In this document: positions 57,584 to 64,000 of the stretch, one piece after another
How the letters are laid out: every line of letters begins with the position of its first letter
Numbering within the stretch: position 1 is the first letter of the stretch
NCBI GenBank assembly: GCA_964017125.1
Contig: OZ024914.1
Coordinates: 23,932,702-23,996,701, forward strand
Reading direction: 5' to 3'
DNA from: Flabesymbios commensalis
Lineage: Eukaryota > Annelida > Polychaeta > Terebellida > Flabelligeridae
Length of the DNA: 64,000 bases
Made by a program: the position numbers and the translations under genes
Notes under the pieces: generated by a model
The model's database searches: none
The model's input: only the letters and a program-made list of their open reading frames with translations
What the model was told of the DNA's origin: nothing

Positions 57584-59279
57584 CCGCCGGTCACGATTAT
57601 ACCGAGTATTCTTTTTTTTCTTATTCTTACTAACACAATAAACATGATAAATACCAGCTGTCAAGCATGTTGAAGATAAAACGTGACACCAAGCAGCAAC
57701 ACGTCAAAATCGTTGACCTATTTTTTCAAATCTGTATAATTTTCACCGCCAGAACTCGTAAATCGTGTCAGGGAGGCACAACTTCGAGTGAAAATTCCAA
57801 TGAAGTAATTTGGCGGGAAAAGAGTAACTGTTAACCCTCTCCAGGATGTAGGGGGGGGGGGGGGTGACTGGCACTTGACCCTTGTCCTCCTGGGCCACGT
57901 ATATATACCGGTTGCTAACGTTAGCACTGAAACTGGTGGAATATTTTGTTGTAGCATCAGATTCTAAGTAATTAAATTATTAATCACTTTGTGAGATAAT
58001 AATATATTTCCATATTTTCGTCATTTGAAGCTGTATATTGATTAAGTTAGCAATCCAGCTTTAAATGGCTTATGATTAAATATTAACAAATCATTCCGTG
58101 GGAGAAGGGTTAGCATTTCCTCGATGTGACGTATACCTACGTATACGTAATCATGGTTATCATGGTAATCTTAGCTGACATTGTCAAATAGGAGCATTGC
58201 CACGCGCGGTGGCTCATACGGTTTTGCGTTGAGCTCCTAATCTAGAAGACATATAATGTCATCGCGGCAGTCCTACATACAGTGCTACAAGCTGTTCAAA
58301 GACTTGGGGTGTGTGGAGTACAATTTAAGGACCCTTGAAGCGTTTTGAAAACAGCTAGGAATAGTCTCGTCCTTGTCCGGGCTTCCTTTTTTAAAACATG
58401 TTGTGATTTTCGTATCTCTATAAACCCATTATTAAAAAAAGTGTCTAACTTCTAAAAAGCTACTAAATCTATTAACAAAAAACGTGAGTAGAGTAAGTTG
58501 TAGAGCTCTGTCGACAAGCCCGGGGGGGGGGGGGGGAGGGGGGCAGGATAGAAAAACTCTTTGTGTCAGATCTGATGTTGTCAATTTAACCTGGTGCTAA
58601 TTGCACCTGTGTACTGGAGTGTGGCACACAGCTTGGTCACTGAATTATTCGTTTTTAATGTAAAATAAATTCTAGCCATATTTATGCATATAGTTTTGTT
58701 TCAACAATAACTTTCGACATTGGTGAATGCTCAAATTATGTTGATTTAAAATTGGGAAATAGTTTGAAACGTTGGCCCAACCAAATCTATACAATTCCGA
58801 CATAGTTTGCACAAACAATAGAGACCAAAGTTTTTTTTATTTTAAAATCATTATAAATATCTTAGTTAGCTCTTCCCGCATCATTTGAAAACCTATATTA
58901 TCAGTCTACAGCCATTGTAAATATTTCACTATGGACTTCAGAATCAGACGGTCATAGACGTCTGTAAAAACGATCTTCGCACTGAAACGATTTATCAATA
59001 TATTCTCGCTGTCAACATACATGTATACTGTTTTGTCGTTTCTGATCCAGCAGACTGGAGATGTTGACCCAATGTTGATTTAATGCTGCCCCACCGTCTG
59101 CGACGCTGGTCCAACAGTAAACGAACATTCGTATCTGCCGGAAAGGCACGCATCCCCTGAAAGGGAGGTCTCACGGCTTCTAATAAACATAAGTTGAACA
59201 GTGATGAATGATTGTGTTTGCTCTGCATAATGTGCCACAGCTTTTTTCTCGCCCAGTCAGTCACCCATGGGTAGAGTGA
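57580..59279 (+). repeat. Segmental duplication, X segment copy 3
   Basis: Matches 42713-45620 but shorter. It lacks the 158-bp array, the ATATATCG palindrome and the Family C copy present in X1. A poly-G run is at 58519-58534. The end (CACCCATGGGTAGAGTGATT) joins to Y copy 3. No gene seen. Confidence 0.75.
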
Positions 59280-59579
59280 TTAGCAATGATGCATTTTTTC
59301 TCTTTCACATATTTTTGTATTGCCTATAATCATCAGATTATAACTTGCTTTTATACTTTTTGGTCACGTAGCGTATCCGGCGTTATTAGCTAGTTTTGAT
59401 ATAGCAATTATTACGATGTTACATTCAACAGCACAAATAGTTATCAAATAGAAAAAAAAAAATTGTTGCGTTTGGAATACAAACGTGTAACATATTATCG
59501 TTGTGGCTGTTACGTTCTTTGATAGAGCAATTTAGCTAATTAATACCAATTAAAGTTAAAAGAATTAATCGACTACACA

Positions 59580-59640
59580 ACCTATAAATATATTCCAGAA
59601 CCACATACTGCTGACAAACAGATAGAGATCCAAGTGTTAA
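59580..59640 (+). promoter_or_regulatory. TATA element upstream of the 59655 exon
   Basis: CTATAAATATATTCC sits in a 65-70 base segment absent from Y copies 1 and 2. Start of transcription would be near 59613. Confidence 0.35.
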
Positions 59641-59654
59641 TTTATTACTACCGT

Positions 59655-59799
59655 ATGGCGGTTCTAGTGTTGTTATCTGCCACTTATTGGAGTGAAGGCT
59701 ATTGTAGCCCCCAGAGGACCAAACGAGATGTCTTTACCATCTCCATCAACATGAGCAATGTTACAACACTGTTAAGTAGGCCTGCTATTCTGGATACCA
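59655..59799 (+). CDS. Putative first coding exon of a secreted peptide (48 codons, phase-1 donor)
   Basis: ATGGCGGTTCTAGTG encodes MAVLVLLSATYWSEGYCS, a short hydrophobic start like a signal peptide. PQRTKR then DVFTISINMSNVTT follow, where R-x-x-R is a furin-type cleavage sequence. The frame is open to a GTAAGC donor at 59800, in phase 1. A TATAAATA element at 59583 lies about 70 bases upstream of the ATG, at promoter distance for a short leader. Copies at 46363 and 51862 are frameshifted, so this may be the only working member, or a chance survivor. The next exon was not found: the block at 60396 has an in-phase stop in its first codons. Product unknown. Confidence 0.35.
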
Positions 59800-59821
59800 G
59801 TAAGCGAAATAAACCTACACT

Positions 59822-59960
59822 CTAAACAACATAGCTTCTTTAGAAGGAACCCTTCAGTACTATATTACCATGCAACCCCTGGAGAACCCTTGCAGGGTTC
59901 TCCAGGGGTTGCATGGTAATAGTACTGAAAGGTTCTTTTTAAAGAACCTATATTGTTTAG
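59822..59960. repeat. 139-bp palindrome (foldback element)
   Basis: CTAAACAACATAGCTTCTTT and its inverse at the far end, with CATGCAACCCCTGGAGAACC and its complement inside. It begins just after the 59799 donor. Only small mismatches near the outer ends. Absent from Y1 and Y2, so it is a later insertion. Confidence 0.75.
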
Positions 59961-60864
59961 AGGCCTGCTATATTTTTTAGTACATAACAGTTGATAATTA
60001 TCTCAAATATTCCACTCCACCTCCTCAAACAATGTAGATCCACCGTCTGTGATCAACACACAGGGTGGATGAATATCAAAATGAAAGCTCCCCTAGGGAT
60101 CATTGCAAGATTATCCCGATAGGTTTGAACATTAAACATGGAAATACCGTTAATCTTTTGCTTTACCAGCAAAAAAAACCACCCTGGTTACGGTTTAGGA
60201 GGTTCATTTATATGAGTCGCATTTTGGTAAAGTTCACCTTTGATGTCATTTTTTAAGACTTCGATGTAACAACCCTGAAATGTAATAATAATAATAATAC
60301 AATGATCATTTTCAGTGTTATTTCATTAATACTTTCATTCATGTCTAAGAGTGATGTCTCATAAAATTGCACTTTGTTCAATTTGTTTTTGTGTAGGTGT
60401 TTCCTAGATGTACAAAAAGGTCACGGGGATTCATGTACATTTACCTATGGGTAGTAATTCGGCATCCATATTATACTAGATATACACATACATTGAAAAC
60501 CCACAAACAGATGGGTCTGAAAATATAGAAATCCAGTTAGGCCTGGGGCCCATTTCACTAAAAATCTTAACTTTTTTTCAGTTAGAAAAGGTAGGATTAA
60601 TCTTAAAGGGACCCCTTGAGATGGGACATTTCCAATGTTGTCAATTTTGAAAAAACCTATTTTAAAGCACCGAAAAAGAGTGAAATAGTTATATTTCCAG
60701 GTCGTATATTGACATGTAAACAAAACAAGTCAGCAAAATACAGCACTTCACACCACATATTCCCACGTCTTGGCCGAGGAGATCAAAGCAATCGCCGCTA
60801 ATTTGTGTGTGATTGGTGTCTTATAGTCAGGACATGAGGTGATACACCTGCAACACTGATTGTC

Positions 60865-60930
60865 TGCCCAACGCTGGGCCGACGGCATCAACATATGGCC
60901 CAGTGCTGTAGGAACATTCAATCGTCCTTC
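60865..60930. mobile_element. Family A MITE remnant
   Basis: TGCCCAACGCTGGGCCGACG and ATATGGCCCAGTGCTGTAGG retain the centre of the family; termini are lost. Confidence 0.45.
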
Positions 60931-61174
60931 AGCATGTGTTTAGGTATACAAAAAGTTTGTTTGGGTTTTAAGCAGTTTCATAGAAATATTAAAATCTGAA
61001 AACTCTGAAAAAAATAAAATCATGATCTGGGGGATACACTACTTCACTACAAAACTAAAAACGAAAATTGATGTCATCCCAAGGGGCTGCTTTAACTTTT
61101 CTAATGATATAAGAGACAGTTAAAATAGGAGCAAAGTTGAGATGCTCAGTGAATTGGACCCTTGAAGGCTCAGT

Positions 61175-61426
61175 TTAACCCTTTAACCGCCGGTGCCGCA
61201 TATATTCGGGTTTTCATTTTTTATTAGCACATTAACTACCACATTTTAAATACATGTATGTTAAAGATAAAATGTGACATCAACCAGCAAGATTTGAAAA
61301 GAGTTGACTTCCATTTTGTCAAATCTGAATAATTTTCACTCACTTGAAGTTGTGGATCGCGTCAGCGAGACACAACTTCAGGTGGGTGAAAATTCAAATT
61401 GAATAATTTGGCGGTTAAAGGGTTAA
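61175..61426. mobile_element. Family C TTAA hairpin MITE (252 bp)
   Basis: TTAACCCTTTAACCGCCGGT to TTTGGCGGTTAAAGGGTTAA with the full hairpin (CACTTGAAGTTGTGGATCGC). It is intact at both ends. Confidence 0.8.
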
Positions 61427-61947
61427 GGACAAGTTCTGTCACTATATATATTTTAAATTTCGCATTTTGTACCATGCTTCTTGCCACATAAGTTTTTTTC
61501 ATTCAAATTACCCACTATGCAGCCGAGATTGAATTTGTTCTCTAAACTACATATATGCATATTTTATAATTATCTACACTCTTATTAGAAAAAGCGAATG
61601 ATAGAACCTTTAAATGTCCTATCACCCGAGATAGATAAGGATCCTTTAAGGTTGGATTGCAGAACCATTTCATAAACGTTCAATACAGAACCCATCAAAT
61701 GGATTCCATATAGAGCTTCAAAATTAATATAGATTTATTAAACTGAACACGTGAATTGGGTTATATTTAGATCTCGTTAAAAGGTTCATTATCGATTCAT
61801 CATTGAACCCGACACGTTAGAAAGTATGTTATTAAATTCTATGTGAATAACAAAATATATTGTTTTTATCATGTTCATGGACCCTCTCTTTGATATCATA
61901 ATAATATACATACAATTCAATCATAAATCAATTCATTTTTTAATTGA

Positions 61948-62012
61948 CAGTAGGATTCGAACTGAAGGCGATTACTACGAGCAATTCGTCTGAAACATTA
62001 CGCTAGTAAGTG
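61948..62012 (-). repeat. tRNA-like sequence, minus strand
   Basis: On the minus strand a B-box AGTTCGAATCCTAC follows a weak A-box-like TTACTAGCGTAATG at a plausible distance. The stems do not pair well enough to call a tRNA gene. Confidence 0.35.
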
Positions 62013-62426
62013 ACATGAGATCATTATATTCCATTTGGAACCAGCTGGTATTTCTTTGTGAATCGTTCTAATTGTATAGGATAATAATATGTTTATTGAC
62101 GTACTAGAAGTACACACAGGCATGTATAACGCAAGTACAGAAAAGCATGCATAGCACAACAGTAAAAACATTCAAGAAGTACTATGTCATATTTCATGCA
62201 TTAATCGCAACATAAAATAATCAAATGGTGCAGAATGCATCATTAGATAGAAAAGACGTATTAATTTCTAATGTGATATACCAGGACATTGGTTATTTGC
62301 GGGGTGTTATGCAATCAATATGTTTGCGCAGGATAATAAATGTCCGTCACTCACAGTTTAAGATATTTGTTAATGGTGGCGGATAAGCGTGCATAATTAT
62401 GCCTATTTGCTGGGAATACAGCAGTC

Positions 62427-62475
62427 ATCATTGGTTCCACGTTGGCCCAGCGTGTCTAAAGTTGGGTCAACGTTT
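62427..62475. mobile_element. Family A MITE remnant
   Basis: TTGGTTCCACGTTGGCCCAG and AAAGTTGGGTCAACG only. Confidence 0.35.
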
Positions 62476-62989
62476 ATTCAATCACGAATATACTACAGCT
62501 CCGTGTGTAGCGGGACAGCAGGGCAGTCAGTGTTTATACTGAGACCTCCATGTACAGGCGGCGTGGATCAAAGGCCACATGGACACGACTGGAAAGAAAG
62601 AGCAGCAAAAACATTGTTAGTCCAATAGCTATAGCTGGGGAGATCTCGTATGCATAATTTGTTGTTGAGACATGATATAATCACGAGGGCAGATTTTGGC
62701 AAGGTGGCAGCAAGCAAATTAGCGTTTTTCATTTGAACCTTTTCAGCGAACCACTCGAAAATCACATATTAGAATAGTGAATTATGTAATAGAATTGGAA
62801 TCAGTGGCATCGGAATGGTAATTTTAGTCACCAGTGCTAGAAATGTATGGTATTCTACCCCCTAATTTACCAACTGCTTGGCTGCCATGTGACAACCTGA
62901 GTCAGGGGTTAGGGGTAGAAAAACCATAGATGCTCCTAAATATGTACTCTTTCAGAAAAAATGGTCCGCATTTATTATTTTCAGTATAA

Positions 62990-63099
62990 AGGTCATTCCG
63001 TGACCTTTTCAGGTCATTTATATAATAAAGGTCAAATGAAACGGATTTCCTTGGGTCATGTGACCTTCCAAAACGCTTAGAGCAACATACGCAAGGTCA
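62990..63099. promoter_or_regulatory. Cluster of seven AGGTCA-type half-sites
   Basis: AGGTCA at 62990, 63011, 63029 and 63094, GGGTCA at 63053, and TGACCT at 63001 and 63061. Two pairs are inverted repeats: AGGTCA-5-TGACCT and GGGTCA-2-TGACCT. Nuclear receptors bind such hexamers. No gene is identified beside it in the window. Confidence 0.4.
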
Positions 63100-64000
63100 T
63101 TTATAGCCAAATTTACTGTATATTCCATGTTTTTTTTCCTGCAGAGTGCATGATGTAACCTACCAAAATACTTTTACTATCTTTATTTTCATGATAAAAC
63201 TTGTTGAAATGTTCTTATTTTAAGGGTAAACGCCATTTTATTTCAAGCTGAAATTATTTGGAAAAATTTAAAAGGTGTTATACATTACAACAACCACATT
63301 TTATTAAAAAGTGAATATTTTTTCGCATAAAAGGTGTAGGTATTTGGAAATACGATTCATTTCCTTTCTATGAGCATCAAACAAAACAAACGTTTCTCGA
63401 GGAACATATCGTCATTCAAAACCGCTAACTATCATAAAAAAGCATGCTTCTGTTTGATTTTCACCTAACAAGAAACTCAAAGGAGTTAAACATACAATTA
63501 TAAAATATTATACACTGCGCAGAAATAATTACCAGATATAACCGTTACCAAAAAGCTATTACAATATTTAAGAATTCCATTACGATTTATAATAGACAAA
63601 CCGTGTAGCATTGATCGCAGAAGTGATATTAATACAAATTGTAAAATATAAGCACAGATCGTACTATTCATGACATCAATAACTTGTATTGTAGATGTTA
63701 AGTACCACATAAGCAAAACCATCACCCTATAAGTACTATATGAGCATGGTAATACAGTAATGGTCAAATAGCCTGTTCAGAGTAAAACAAACAAGGGCAG
63801 CAACATAAAAAAACCAAATAGCACTATGAGTGTAACTGATTAAATTGGTCAGGAGTTAGAATTTTAACTTTTAAATTACCAATATAGAAATGAAATCTCA
63901 AAACTACTAGCCCTTCTTTTTTTCTTAAAATAAAAAGTATTGTTATCAGTACAGTGTAGTTGTTGTATATACTAGACCTACCGTAAGTGTTAGTACGTTT
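63100..64000. other. Right end, nothing recognised
   Basis: AT-rich, unique-looking sequence without repeat-family matches. The 89-codon minus-strand frame at 63498-63767 has no supporting signal. Confidence 0.35.

Larger units (their letters stand above)
59280..61174 (+). repeat. Segmental duplication, Y segment copy 3, partial
   Basis: Collinear with about 46060-47240 and more diverged than Y1 and Y2 are from each other. The Family C insertion and the TATA/E-box block are missing. It has an unbroken signal-peptide exon instead (59655). The match fades after 60600, with a further short match at 61085-61165. Confidence 0.7.

Noticed and set aside
1-64000. LTR retrotransposon, endogenous virus or Polinton
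   Set aside because: No LTR pair, gag/pol/env, integrase or capsid-like frame was recognised; the reverse transcriptases seen belong to LINEs.

Overview
The window is animal nuclear DNA, AT-rich and dominated by repeats. It has spliced exons with GT-AG introns, many short palindromic transposons, two LINE fragments and a long pentanucleotide satellite. The over-represented TAGGCCTA-type octamer, the AAGATGGCCGCC-type repeats and the hairpin MITE families suggest a marine invertebrate (deuterostome or lophotrochozoan). I cannot name the species. No prokaryotic gene, CRISPR array, rRNA or intact LTR/viral element was recognised.

The clearest genes are two tandem, same-strand paralogues on the left: gene 1 (2188-4880) and gene 2 (10549-15486). 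Each has four exons separated by three phase-1 introns. Each encodes a small single-pass membrane protein (173 and 153 aa). The parts are a 38-residue Cys-rich first exon, a juxtamembrane plus transmembrane exon, a short cytoplasmic exon, and a last exon with a shared GVG(D/E)DLPxI motif. The first exons are exactly the same length from ATG to donor and align without gaps. The Cys spacing, and YFD in gene 2, resemble the single cysteine-rich domain of the TNF-receptor family members BCMA and TACI. Their introns are packed with MITEs, and gene 2 intron 2 carries a LINE.

Between and beyond these genes lie: 4.9-10.5 kb, intergenic with diverged tandem repeats; 15.5-17.1 kb, the gene 2 downstream region; 17.1-19.8 kb, a minus-strand LINE with endonuclease and reverse transcriptase; 20.2-21.1 kb, a (TGTCR)n satellite; 21.5-42.4 kb, a field of hairpin MITEs, including several TTAA-flanked families (piggyBac-type by target site), a 1.8 kb TIR transposon with an internal 225-bp tandem duplication, and a tRNA-derived SINE.

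From about 42.4 to 61.2 kb there is a tandem segmental duplication of an ~8.5 kb unit. One unit has lost most of its left part, and the units carry remains of a TATA-box gene and signal-peptide-like exons. The last 3 kb is unique sequence with a dense cluster of AGGTCA half-sites. Exon structures come from reading splice signals and phase only; no transcript or database evidence was available.
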